From the NCBI GenBank assembly GCA_934718145.1, contig CAKUZC010000015.1, positions 1 to 14,450 on the forward strand: a stretch of DNA of 14,450 nt, written 5' to 3'. Made by a program: the position numbers and the translations under genes. Below, piece after piece: positions 1 to 6,781 of the stretch. This stretch comes from an uncultured Eubacteriales bacterium. Its GTDB lineage: Bacteria > Bacillota > Clostridia > Oscillospirales > Acutalibacteraceae. A model generated the notes under the pieces. The model was not told the origin of the DNA. It saw only the letters and a list, made by a program, of their open reading frames with translations, and ran no database searches. The first letter of the stretch is position 1, and each line of letters begins with the position of its first letter.

Positions 1-874
1 CTGAATCTCTGTTTTTCCAATTTTCTTTCACTTTTACCCATAATTTAAGATTTATTTTTCTCATGAGCATTTCTTCTAAATCCTTACGAGCCAACATTCC
101 TATATTTTTTAACATGCTTCCGTTTTTTCCTATTATTATTCCCTTATGATTTTCACGTTCGCAATATATAGTGGCATGAATGTCAGTAATTTCGTTATCT
201 CTTTCATGAAAATATTCCACACAAACAGCAGAACCGTGAGGAAGCTCCTTATCTAAAAGACAAAGCATTTTTTCTCTTATTATTTCAGAAACCAACATTC
301 TTTCAGTCTGATCTGTTATATCATCTTCATCAAAAAAGAACACAGACGGTTTTGCAAGTTTATCTAGTTCATTCAATAGTTCTTCTCTTCCGCTATGTGT
401 TTTTGCCGAAATAGGAACTACAGCGAAATAATCAAATTCGTCCGTATAAATTTTTATCTGATCCATAATTACAGATTTATTTTTGAGTAAATCTATTTTA
501 TTTATCACAAGTAATACAGGTATACCCATTTTTTTGAATTTATTTATAAGTTCTAAATCTCGATTGCATATTCTTTTACCGGCCTCTACAGCGTGTATAC
601 AAGCTTCGCATCCTGAAAAAGAGTTATTTATTTCAGAAACCATATAATTTCCCAATTTATTTCGAGGATTAAGTAAACCGGGTGTATCAGTGAAAATTAA
701 TTGTGTATTATTTTGAGTAAGTATACCTATTATTTTATTGCGAGTAGTTTGGGGTTTAGGAGAAACTATCGAAATTTTGGAATCTACTATCATATTTAGC
801 ATTGATGATTTTCCTACGTTAGGTTTCCCTACTATAGATATAAAAAGTGATTTGGTCTTATCGGTATTTTTCAT
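1..874 (-). CDS. era: GTPase Era, ribosome assembly (3' end beyond window)
   Basis: Era is an essential GTPase that binds 16S rRNA near its 3' end and helps mature the small ribosomal subunit. Reading the minus strand from the ATG at 874-872 gives 291 codons without a stop. The G motifs are all visible: G1 GKPNVGKS (residues 16-23), G2 around PKPQTTR (39-45), G3 DTPG (63-66), G4 NKID (125-128) and G5 SAK (156-158). A C-terminal KH domain shows the GxxG loop in IIIGKNGSMLKNIG. Family members are about 300 residues, so only about 10 are missing past the left edge. The start overlaps the dgkA stop by one base (TAATG), and a GGAG eight bases upstream lies inside dgkA, so translation is probably coupled. 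The strand after G3 (residues 88-103, CEACIHAVEAG) is less hydrophobic than usual. Confidence in identity is high. Confidence 0.95.
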   Translation of the reverse strand, partial: MKNTDKTKSLFISIVGKPNVGKSSMLNMIVDSKISIVSPKPQTTRNKIIGILTQNNTQLIFTDTPGLLNPRNKLGNYMVSEINNSFSGCEACIHAVEAGKRICNRDLELINKFKKMGIPVLLVINKIDLLKNKSVIMDQIKIYTDEFDYFAVVPISAKTHSGREELLNELDKLAKPSVFFFDEDDITDQTERMLVSEIIREKMLCLLDKELPHGSAVCVEYFHERDNEITDIHATIYCERENHKGIIIGKNGSMLKNIGMLARKDLEEMLMRKINLKLWVKVKENWKNRDS

Positions 875-1395
875 TAACTTTCTCCGTTTAATTTATTTTT
901 TAATATCTTTTTTAAAATGCTCAATGTCTTATTCAAATAATTCTTAATTTCCGTAGGCCCCCAAAAAATATAAAAGTAACTTATCACTAAAAAACAAAAC
1001 AAACCTAAAAATGATATAGGGTAAGAAATAAAGAAATTAAACATTTTCATATATGAATTAGCATCGCTAAACAAGATTACACCTACTACAACCGAAAATC
1101 CGGCCGCAATCAATACAGCACCCGCCGCCATATCTTTAGCTGCTTTTGCGATAGAATTGTAATCTTTGGCAAAAATGTCAACAACACATTCTATAGAACT
1201 ATTAATCATCTCAGAAATCATAACGGAAGCCATGGTTAAGAACAGCAATACATATTTTTCAGAGTTTAGATTAAAAAAAAGAGATAAAATAAATACACAC
1301 AACGAAGCGACAACATGAATCCTCATATGCCGCTCATTTTTTAATGTATAAATTATCCCTTTTAAAGCAAATTTGAAACTTCTAAAAAATTTCAT
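874..1395 (-). CDS. dgkA: Undecaprenol/diacylglycerol kinase, DgkA family
   Basis: This is a small integral membrane lipid kinase. In Gram-positive bacteria the family phosphorylates undecaprenol, recycling the carrier lipid for cell-wall synthesis. The family signature E-x2-N-S-S-I-E is at residues 62-69 (E62, N65, E69), and KDMAAGAVLIAA (87-98) matches the conserved third-helix motif. Predicted membrane segments are at about 28-43, 47-65, 88-109 and 121-145. The first three form the normal DgkA core of about 120 residues. The fourth, followed by a lysine-rich tail, makes this protein longer (173 aa) than B. subtilis DgkA. The ATG lies 7 bases after the ybeY stop without a clear GGAGG, suggesting coupling to ybeY. 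Order ybeY-dgkA-era is conserved in Firmicutes. Undecaprenol as substrate is inferred from the family. Confidence 0.92.
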   Translation of the reverse strand: MKFFRSFKFALKGIIYTLKNERHMRIHVVASLCVFILSLFFNLNSEKYVLLFLTMASVMISEMINSSIECVVDIFAKDYNSIAKAAKDMAAGAVLIAAGFSVVVGVILFSDANSYMKMFNFFISYPISFLGLFCFLVISYFYIFWGPTEIKNYLNKTLSILKKILKNKLNGES

Positions 1396-1402
1396 AAACT
1401 AA

Positions 1403-1918
1403 TTATTCATCCAAGACATAAGAAACAGCATTTGAAAATCCGAGTAAATCTAAAACTCTTTCTTCACGCTCTCTCATATGCATCTTTTCTATGCCGCCCT
1501 TTTCATGATCATAACCAAGTAAATGCAACAGCCCATGTGCAACCAAATAAGCAATTTCTCTTCTCATAGTATGTCCGTAAATCTTGCATTGTTCCATGAC
1601 TTTTTCCATCGAAATAACTATATCTCCAAGAATTTGAGCATTAGTTTCAGGGTCTATCTCATATTTTCCGCCCTCTCCCATCGGGAAAGACAAAACATCT
1701 GTAGGTACGTCTTTATCTCTATATTGTTTATTAAGACTCTGTATGTAAGAATTATCAACCATTGTTACGCTTACTTCAGCTGAACCTTGAAATTTCTCAA
1801 GTTTCAAAACTGCGTTACAACATCTTCTTATCAACATACGAATACCTGTAGGTATCTTTACCTCTTTTTGCCTATTGACTATTATTACTCTCGTTTTGTC
1901 TACGACCATAAATTCCAT
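1403..1918 (-). CDS. ybeY: Endoribonuclease YbeY (rRNA maturation factor)
   Basis: YbeY is a single-strand-specific metallo-endoribonuclease involved in 16S rRNA 3'-end processing and ribosome quality control. The zinc-binding signature H-x3-H-x5-H appears as HGLLHLLGYDH (residues 128-138). Other family blocks are DVPTDVLSFP (70-79) and LGDIVIS (97-103). Length is 171 aa from the first ATG (1918). The ribosome binding site AGGAAGG touches that ATG directly, whereas a second in-frame ATG at 1909 (codon 4) sits 9 bases from it. The real start may therefore be 1909, giving 168 aa. It heads a tight ybeY-dgkA-era unit. A consensus promoter at 2190-2162 and a weaker one at 2010-1980 lie upstream. 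Confidence 0.95.
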   Translation of the reverse strand: MEFMVVDKTRVIIVNRQKEVKIPTGIRMLIRRCCNAVLKLEKFQGSAEVSVTMVDNSYIQSLNKQYRDKDVPTDVLSFPMGEGGKYEIDPETNAQILGDIVISMEKVMEQCKIYGHTMRREIAYLVAHGLLHLLGYDHEKGGIEKMHMREREERVLDLLGFSNAVSYVLDE

Positions 1919-1979
1919 CCTTCCTAAAAGTAAAGAAAACTAAAGTTATTAAAAAATCATTATCCTCTGTTTATAATTC

Positions 1980-2010
1980 ATCTTAAAATATGGAAGACAA
2001 ATTCTGTCAA
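1980..2010 (-). promoter_or_regulatory. Weak second promoter candidate upstream of ybeY
   Basis: On the minus strand a perfect -35 TTGACA (2010-2005) is followed 19 bases later by TAAGAT (1985-1980, four of six matches). The spacing is longer than ideal and the -10 is weak. It would give a leader of about 55 bases. Its -35 context repeats that of the stronger promoter upstream. Confidence 0.35.
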
Positions 2011-2161
2011 ATAATTCGAATAATTTAATCATACATTTCAGTTAAGTTTTGGCACCGTTAAAACAACTCGACTTTTTAATTTTTTTGATATTGTTTTACT
2101 TATAAAATACCAATTCATTTAATATTTGCTTAAACATTTCCAAATTACTTTACAAATATTA

Positions 2162-2190
2162 ATTATAAGATATTTTTAACGTTCTGTCAA
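2162..2190 (-). promoter_or_regulatory. Consensus sigma-A promoter for ybeY-dgkA-era
   Basis: On the minus strand TTGACA (2190-2185), a 17-base spacer and TATAAT (2167-2162) match the housekeeping consensus at all twelve positions with optimal spacing. The predicted transcription start is near 2155, about 240 bases before the ybeY start. The long leader between them is unexplained. Confidence 0.75.
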
Positions 2191-2225
2191 ATGTTTTAGG
2201 GACAAAAACAAAGGATATGATTACC

Positions 2226-2261
2226 ATAAAATTAGGATAATATTACCAATTTAGATTATCC
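2226..2261 (-). terminator. Weak AT-rich hairpin at the yqfD 3' end
   Basis: On the minus strand GGATAAT (2261-2255), a 13-base loop and ATTATCC (2241-2235) form a 7-bp stem followed by TAATTTTAT. The stem overlaps the yqfD stop codon. The stem is weak and the U-run broken, so it is at best a leaky terminator. Confidence 0.3.
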
Positions 2262-3419
2262 CAATTCAATTTTTTCCCTTTTACCTATATTTTCTATACA
2301 TAAAAAATTAGCATTATATATATATTCTCCATTTTCTTCAAGCTCTTCTTCACTTTTTTCCAATATTTGTACATTGTCTTTTATTTCATTAAATTCTTCC
2401 ATAATTTCCTTCTTTGCTTCCTCAGAAGTTATGAGTTTTTCAACACACTCTTGCTCATACCATTTTTCAGAACATATGCTCAACGGAGTTTTTAATCCGA
2501 AAAAACTAATTACATCAGAAGAATTTTCACATCTATATGTGTCATCTACTTTTTTCCACGACCATATGGGAATTTCATTTTCAAAAATTTTTAACTTATA
2601 TTTCTTTACAATTTTACCTGTGTCTTCAGCTTTTACTACATTTAACTTAATTTTTTTATTGATAGAACGCTTAGTTTTGGCAAAAACATTGCAATCCGCA
2701 TCTACCAAACTGCTTTTAAAATCCGGCCCTTCAACAACACCGCTGACCAACAGCTGACCTTTAGTAACAACATCTCCCGCACTGACCATAGGAGTGCCTT
2801 TATAAGTTTCAAGTCTTTCTATTTGACCGTCTTTCAATGCTACTATATTGCAAGGTTCAGATTCACTCAAAATTTCAGGAGAAGACACTTTTTCTTTTAT
2901 TACTATATTTGCACAACTTCCTTCAATATTAACGGACATCCAAGCTATATTTTCCAAATCTGACATAATCATATGTTCAGCATATGAAGTGTCTATATTT
3001 TTTTTTATTCCGCCCGGATAAATTCCGCATTTTTTTGCCGAATTGACTATCTGTTCTGTAGAAATTTCATTGTTCCCGGAAATATCAACATTCCAAATAT
3101 ACAACGAGCTTAACCATAGTATGAAAGAAAAAATTCCGGCACCTATTAAAATACCCCATCTTTTTCTATACCTAAATTTAACAAAAGGAAATCCAAAATT
3201 TTTTATTATTTTAACTTCACAATTACATTTTTTAGCAATATTTTTAAAATTTTCATACTCAGTAATCATGATTTTCCCATATAAATTTTTGTTAATCTTT
3301 TTTAAATCCCAAAGTCCTATACTGTTCTTTACAGATAAATTAATAAGTTTTTCCAAATATTCCCCTAACGCTTCAAAAGAAACATACCCAAAAATCCATC
3401 TAAGAAATTTCAACAACAC
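2256..3419 (-). CDS. yqfD: Sporulation protein YqfD
   Basis: YqfD is a membrane protein made in the mother cell during sporulation; its biochemical role is not settled, although it is widely conserved in endospore formers. The 387-aa product has an N-terminal cytoplasmic part with the family pattern FGYVSFEALGEYLEKLINL...GLWDLKK (about 10-41). One membrane helix follows at about 89-109, then a large outer domain beginning VDISGNNEIS, which resembles the POTRA-like start of related proteins. The start codon is GTG (3419-3417); no strong ribosome binding site is visible, and alignment with the family's usual N-terminus favours this start. It lies 39 bases after yqfC, forming the standard yqfC-yqfD pair. 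In other spore formers phoH follows; here a non-coding gap does. Confidence 0.93.
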   Translation of the reverse strand: MLLKFLRWIFGYVSFEALGEYLEKLINLSVKNSIGLWDLKKINKNLYGKIMITEYENFKNIAKKCNCEVKIIKNFGFPFVKFRYRKRWGILIGAGIFSFILWLSSLYIWNVDISGNNEISTEQIVNSAKKCGIYPGGIKKNIDTSYAEHMIMSDLENIAWMSVNIEGSCANIVIKEKVSSPEILSESEPCNIVALKDGQIERLETYKGTPMVSAGDVVTKGQLLVSGVVEGPDFKSSLVDADCNVFAKTKRSINKKIKLNVVKAEDTGKIVKKYKLKIFENEIPIWSWKKVDDTYRCENSSDVISFFGLKTPLSICSEKWYEQECVEKLITSEEAKKEIMEEFNEIKDNVQILEKSEEELEENGEYIYNANFLCIENIGKREKIELG

Positions 3420-3458
3420 ATATTATCAACTCACAGCAAACAAATTATATATTTACAC

Positions 3459-3758
3459 TCAAGTGCTAAATTCAACAGATGTAATAAAGCCTTCTATTAC
3501 AAGTGAATCGTAGTTCATACACTTTATTTCAAGGTCTCTTCCAAAAAATATCAATGACATCTTTTTTACTTTTACCCTAATCATATTTTCATCATACTCT
3601 TCTATACTTTTGCAACCTTCAATTACTGCCTCCCTATTTCCTTTCATCTCAATGCAAACTGAATTAAGCATATTAGATACTGGAATTTTATTTATTATAC
3701 CGCTGTTTTTTTGAGAATCTTTATTTCTCTTTCTGAGCAAAGGCAAATTATACATCAC
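3459..3758 (-). CDS. yqfC: Sporulation protein YqfC
   Basis: YqfC is a small protein of the YabP/YqfC family, expressed in the mother cell during sporulation and needed for normal spore formation in some species. The family core is clear in the 99-aa product: VIEGCKSIEEYDENMIRVKVKKMSLIFFGRDLEIKC in pieces from about residue 45 to 80, ending DSLVIEGFITSVEF. The first two codons are GTG (3758-3756) and ATG (3755-3753). The AGAAGG upstream is unusually close to both, and I favour the ATG, giving 98 aa. It is the first gene of the yqfC-yqfD unit and is divergent from ylbJ. In B. subtilis both neighbouring transcripts are sigma-E controlled; that control is inferred here. Confidence 0.93.
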   Translation of the reverse strand: MMYNLPLLRKRNKDSQKNSGIINKIPVSNMLNSVCIEMKGNREAVIEGCKSIEEYDENMIRVKVKKMSLIFFGRDLEIKCMNYDSLVIEGFITSVEFST

Positions 3759-3866
3759 CTTCTTTTAAGTATTATTGCATCGCAACTTTACATACTTTAA
3801 ATTGATATGCTAAAAACCGTATAAAAATCACCTGAAAATACATGCATATTAAAGAGAGGTTAAAAT
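3759..3866. promoter_or_regulatory. Divergent sporulation promoter region (yqfC / ylbJ)
   Basis: This 108-base spacer separates two divergent sporulation genes and must hold promoters for both. No good sigma-A promoter was found. On the plus strand GTATAAA (3819-3825), 15 bases and CATGCATA (3841-3848) partly fit the sigma-E pattern, but would start the message at about 3855, inside the ylbJ ribosome binding site. On the minus strand GCATATC (3812-3806) fits a sigma-E -35, but no -10 sits at the right distance. The exact sites are therefore uncertain. Confidence 0.3.
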
Positions 3867-5000
3867 ATGATTTTTTCAAAAAAAAATTTAGTATCGGTAA
3901 AAAAATTCTTTATAGGATCAATTATATTATTCATATGTGTTCAAATAACCATGTTCCCGGATATATCCTCAGACAGCATAAAATCCGGAATAAATTGCTG
4001 CTTAAATATTCTAATTCCGTCACTTTTTCCTTTCATCTTTATAGCCACATTTACAGTTCAGTCTCAAATTTTCTTAAATCCCGGTAAACTAGTTTCCAAA
4101 CTGACCAAATTTTTATTTTATCTACCGGGATATACCGCTCCAGTAATAATTTTAAGCCTTGTCGGAGGATATCCTGTCGGAGCAAAAGGTATAAAAACTC
4201 TTTTTGATAAAAACAAAATAAATACAGAACAATTAAACAGAATGATGTGTTTTTGCGTAAATGCAGGTCCCGGATTTTTAATTAGTTTAATAGGTACTGT
4301 ACTTATTAATAATAAATTTATGGGTATAATAATGCTTTTGTCTCAAATATTGAGCTCCATAATTATAGGAATCGGGTGTGGAATGTATTCAAGAAGTAAA
4401 AATTTCATCTTTTATGTTGATAAATCCTCTGAAAATTCAAATATAAAACTTTCTGAATCTTTTATAGAATCTACATCTTCTGTATGCCAATCAATTATGC
4501 AAATATGTACTTTAGTAATAATTTTTTCCTTTTTTATTTCCACAATTGAAAATTCAGGCATAATTGAAATGATAGCAAACAAAATTAAATTCTTTGATTG
4601 TAACAAAAATGAAATTTATAGCTTTATAACAAGCTTTTTAGAAGTAACAACAGGATGTGTAAAAGCATCACAACTAAGAGCGGGTCTTATGATAATAGCC
4701 TTTGCAGTAGGACATGGAGGAATATGTACTCACATTCAAATTGCTTCTATGCTTAAAAACTGTAATTTTGATTTTAAAAAATTTTGTTTATTTAGGTTTG
4801 TAAATGCGTTTTTTTCACTTATATCTGTGTACATAAGTTCAAAATACCTCCCAATTCATTCAGAAGTATTTTCTAATCTTAACGGTCCCCTTACAGTTTC
4901 CAATTCTTCAACCTTACATGGAAGTATCGCCCTTATATTATTATCTTTATACTTTGTAATGACTGTAAATTTAAATCAAAAATCAAGACGCTTTAAATAA
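3867..5000 (+). CDS. ylbJ: Sporulation membrane protein YlbJ / SpoVV (dipicolinate transport)
   Basis: In B. subtilis YlbJ (SpoVV) sits in the outer forespore membrane and is required for moving dipicolinic acid from the mother cell into the spore. The 377-aa product is a polytopic membrane protein with many hydrophobic segments, starting at about residues 13-31 and 45-66. Family signatures are GGYPVGAK (100-107) and FCVNAGPGF (129-137), and a later SFITSFLEVTTGC block marks the second repeat-like half. The ATG at 3867 follows GAGAGG by 7 bases. It is slightly shorter than the B. subtilis protein (about 400 aa). It is divergent from yqfC, consistent with shared mother-cell timing. Function is assigned by family. 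Confidence 0.9.
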   Translation: MIFSKKNLVSVKKFFIGSIILFICVQITMFPDISSDSIKSGINCCLNILIPSLFPFIFIATFTVQSQIFLNPGKLVSKLTKFLFYLPGYTAPVIILSLVGGYPVGAKGIKTLFDKNKINTEQLNRMMCFCVNAGPGFLISLIGTVLINNKFMGIIMLLSQILSSIIIGIGCGMYSRSKNFIFYVDKSSENSNIKLSESFIESTSSVCQSIMQICTLVIIFSFFISTIENSGIIEMIANKIKFFDCNKNEIYSFITSFLEVTTGCVKASQLRAGLMIIAFAVGHGGICTHIQIASMLKNCNFDFKKFCLFRFVNAFFSLISVYISSKYLPIHSEVFSNLNGPLTVSNSSTLHGSIALILLSLYFVMTVNLNQKSRRFK

Positions 5001-5018
5001 TACTTAAACATAAAACGA

Positions 5019-5043
5019 GTAATATTTATATTACATTTTCCTT
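5019..5043 (+). terminator. Weak AT-rich hairpin after ylbJ
   Basis: GTAATA (5019-5024), loop TTTA and TATTAC (5029-5034) form a 6-bp stem followed by ATTTTCCTT. The stem is AT-rich and the U-run short, so termination here is uncertain. Confidence 0.3.
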
Positions 5044-5074
5044 GACCACCACATTGTCAAAAAGATTTATATAC

Positions 5075-5102
5075 AAAAAATCCGAAGGAATCAACCTTCG
5101 GA
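5075..5102 (-). terminator. Intrinsic terminator of the 3D-domain protein gene
   Basis: TCCGAAGG (5081-5088), a 6-base loop and CCTTCGGA (5095-5102) form a perfect 8-bp GC-containing stem. On the minus strand it is followed at once by six T (5080-5075), and it lies 15 bases after the stop of the gene. The plus side has no U-run. Confidence 0.88.
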
Positions 5103-5117
5103 CTTAAATATTAATGA

Positions 5118-6326
5118 TTAATCAAAATACACGTTTACTTTTTTTCTACCAAATCTCATACAATCTGCCTTAGAATTCATAAATATATCGACAACTGCAC
5201 TTCCGCTTTTCAGTGCTCCACCGGTATCTTGAGCTATACCCTTCCAAATAAGTTTTCCGTCTGTCGTCTTTATGGAAAGCCTCTTACCGTAAGGTATAAT
5301 TCTTGGATTCACCGCTACGGTAACTCCTTGAGTCGGAATGGCTCCTGTGGAAGTTCTTGCTCCACGAGAAGCAGTATAGGCAGTAGCTGAGCCTGATACC
5401 ATTTTAGATCCTTTTGTATTAACATTGTGAGATGAATTATGAAGGGCATTCTGAACGTCATTTTTAACATTTAACTTTCTTGTACCTTCTACAATTACTT
5501 CATCAACCGGTTCACAAACTATTCTCGAACTTATTTCTTCAGAATTGACAACTTTTCCGTCCACTAAAGTTTCTTTGAAGAAAACCTCTTTTTCTCCTTT
5601 TTTTCCTTGAGCGGAAATTTGTCTTTGAGAATCATCAAGTAAATGACTTTTCTTTATCACCGTTTTGAAAGGAACATCTTCTATTTTAGAGAATTCACGA
5701 TATGTAACACGTCCAACACTTATTTCCATTCCGTCATAAACTTGAGACGTAACATCAACATTAACAATATCCTCAGGTAAAATTTCAAATCCTATTGATT
5801 TGAGAGCGCTTTCAACAGTTCCGACAGGCACACAAATTTCTTTGGCTTCTCCGTCTGCAACGAGTTTTATTCTAACTTTTTCTCCAATGATAATATTCAT
5901 CCCCGGCTCTAAACTTTTATCTTCCGAAAAATTACAAACGTCATTTTCGCCCATTTCAATTCCAGAGCTGTCCAATGCCTCTTTAACAGTGCCACCGACT
6001 TTTTTTAACTTTACAACTTTATCTCCTTTAGAAACAGAAACCTCAAAAGCCCTCTTAACATCGAGTTTCAATGACCCGTCTACATTATCACATCTTTCAA
6101 CTTTATCTCCCTCGGCAATTTCAACCCCGATCTTTTCAAGGATTTTAAAAGTGTCGCCGGTAGATGTGAGAGTTGAAATAGTTTTATCATCAGCGTTTAC
6201 ACTAACTTGACGGCTGAATGCCCCTGCCGAAAATACAGAAGTAGCACAAACTGCACTCATCAAAATTAAACAAGCGGGTCTTTTAAATTTATTTATGAAT
6301 GATTCATCCACACTATTTACTGTCAT
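5118..6326 (-). CDS. Cell-wall protein with three DUF348, a G5 and a 3D domain (YabE-like)
   Basis: This is a YabE/resuscitation-factor-like protein expected to act on peptidoglycan outside the membrane. The 402-aa product has a hydrophobic anchor or signal at about 17-36. Three DUF348 ubiquitin-like modules follow (about 40-80, 92-132, 147-190), then a G5 domain (about 205-282), a linker, and a 3D domain (313-402) that starts SATAYTA. Of the three aspartates that name the 3D domain, D367 (in QDTGG) and D380 (in VVDIF) are present, while the first position reads AVNP (N340) instead of the common AVDP. The start is an ATG with GGAGG 7 bases upstream. It is a single-gene unit with its own promoter (6452-6424) and terminator. 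A WalR-like box lies further upstream. Lytic activity is inferred. Confidence 0.88.
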   Translation of the reverse strand: MTVNSVDESFINKFKRPACLILMSAVCATSVFSAGAFSRQVSVNADDKTISTLTSTGDTFKILEKIGVEIAEGDKVERCDNVDGSLKLDVKRAFEVSVSKGDKVVKLKKVGGTVKEALDSSGIEMGENDVCNFSEDKSLEPGMNIIIGEKVRIKLVADGEAKEICVPVGTVESALKSIGFEILPEDIVNVDVTSQVYDGMEISVGRVTYREFSKIEDVPFKTVIKKSHLLDDSQRQISAQGKKGEKEVFFKETLVDGKVVNSEEISSRIVCEPVDEVIVEGTRKLNVKNDVQNALHNSSHNVNTKGSKMVSGSATAYTASRGARTSTGAIPTQGVTVAVNPRIIPYGKRLSIKTTDGKLIWKGIAQDTGGALKSGSAVVDIFMNSKADCMRFGRKKVNVYFD

Positions 6327-6423
6327 CTGTTTACCTCCGTCCCAAATTTAATTGGTTAAATATGTAACAGTTATTTACAAATTGTAACTCTATCTTAGAT
6401 TTTCAAAAACGCCACTGTCTAAA

Positions 6424-6452
6424 ATGATATTAAACAATTTGTTCCTTGTCAA
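6424..6452 (-). promoter_or_regulatory. Sigma-A promoter of the 3D-domain protein gene
   Basis: On the minus strand TTGACA (6452-6447), a 17-base spacer and TATCAT (6429-6424) match the consensus at eleven of twelve positions. The predicted start near 6417 gives a leader of about 90 bases ending in a strong GGAGG ribosome binding site. Confidence 0.75.
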
Positions 6453-6614
6453 AAAAATCCAAAAATATTTTTTGTATAAATAGTCAATAGGTAAAATAGT
6501 GTTTATTGACAAAGTGAATGTAAAATTTAAGAATAATTCTAATAAATTAAATATTATAACGAACATATCTTTTTTTACCTAATATTTCTTTATATAAAGC
6601 GCCGAATTTCAATA

Positions 6615-6631
6615 ATTACATTTTAGTTACA
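6615..6631 (-). promoter_or_regulatory. WalR (YycF)-like direct-repeat box
   Basis: Read on the minus strand the site is TGTAAC-TAAAA-TGTAAT, an exact fit to the WalR pattern TGTWAH-N5-TGTWAH known from B. subtilis. WalR controls cell-wall hydrolases there, and the downstream minus-strand gene is a 3D-domain wall protein. The box is about 165 bases upstream of the strong promoter, but about 60 bases upstream of the weaker -10 at 6558-6553. AT-rich DNA makes chance matches possible. Confidence 0.4.
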
Positions 6632-6781
6632 AAATGTTACTTTTGTTTGACCTTTATTTTTTTGTTTATAAATTTTTTTAATGTCTATATCAAATTTTTA
6701 AATTTATGAATATATTGAAAATAATGATGTTTTAAAAGTACATATTAAAGCTGATATAAATAAAAACGGAGGTTTTCAATA

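Larger units (their letters stand above)
1919..2255. other. 337-base AT-rich gap where phoH and pgpH usually lie
   Basis: No credible protein gene is seen on either strand. Reading the minus strand, it holds two candidate sigma-A promoters, both beginning ATTTGACAGAA or very close to it (about 2192 and 2012). It also holds two perfect 8-base inverted repeats that could fold in the leader RNA: AATATTTG at 2160-2153 with its partner at 2128-2121, and TAAAACAA at 2098-2091 with its partner at 2066-2059. A possible 13-codon reading frame begins at an ATG near 2134, with only a weak ribosome binding site. The long leader before ybeY is therefore about 240 bases if the upstream promoter is used. 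Confidence 0.6.
6327..6781. other. 455-base divergent regulatory region
   Basis: No gene is seen. On the minus strand there is a strong promoter at 6452-6424 and a second -10-like TATAAT at 6558-6553 with a poor -35. On the plus strand TTGACC (6647-6652), 16 bases and TAAATT (6669-6674) could serve the DUF11 gene, with GGAGG at 6768-6772 as its ribosome binding site. A cluster of TTAC motifs starting at 6615, 6626 and 6636 includes a WalR-like direct repeat. Near 6373-6388 another TTACAA-T-TTGTAA-like palindrome lies in the leader of the 3D-domain gene. No riboswitch was recognised. Confidence 0.55.

Noticed and set aside
738..947. Plus-strand frame opposite era
   Set aside because: It is the shadow of era and dgkA, with no ribosome binding site or recognisable product; the same applies to the other frames opposite ybeY, yqfD, the 3D-domain gene, trmK, purB, purA and glmS.
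2098..2137. A 13-codon leader peptide upstream of ybeY
   Set aside because: No convincing ribosome binding site, biased composition or attenuator structure supports translation.
3819..3848. A firm sigma-E promoter for ylbJ
   Set aside because: The partial match would start transcription within the ribosome binding site, so it is only mentioned as a weak possibility.
6327..6420. A c-di-AMP (ydaO-type) riboswitch in the 3D-domain gene leader
   Set aside because: The leader from the strong promoter is only about 90 bases, too short, and the conserved motif is not seen.
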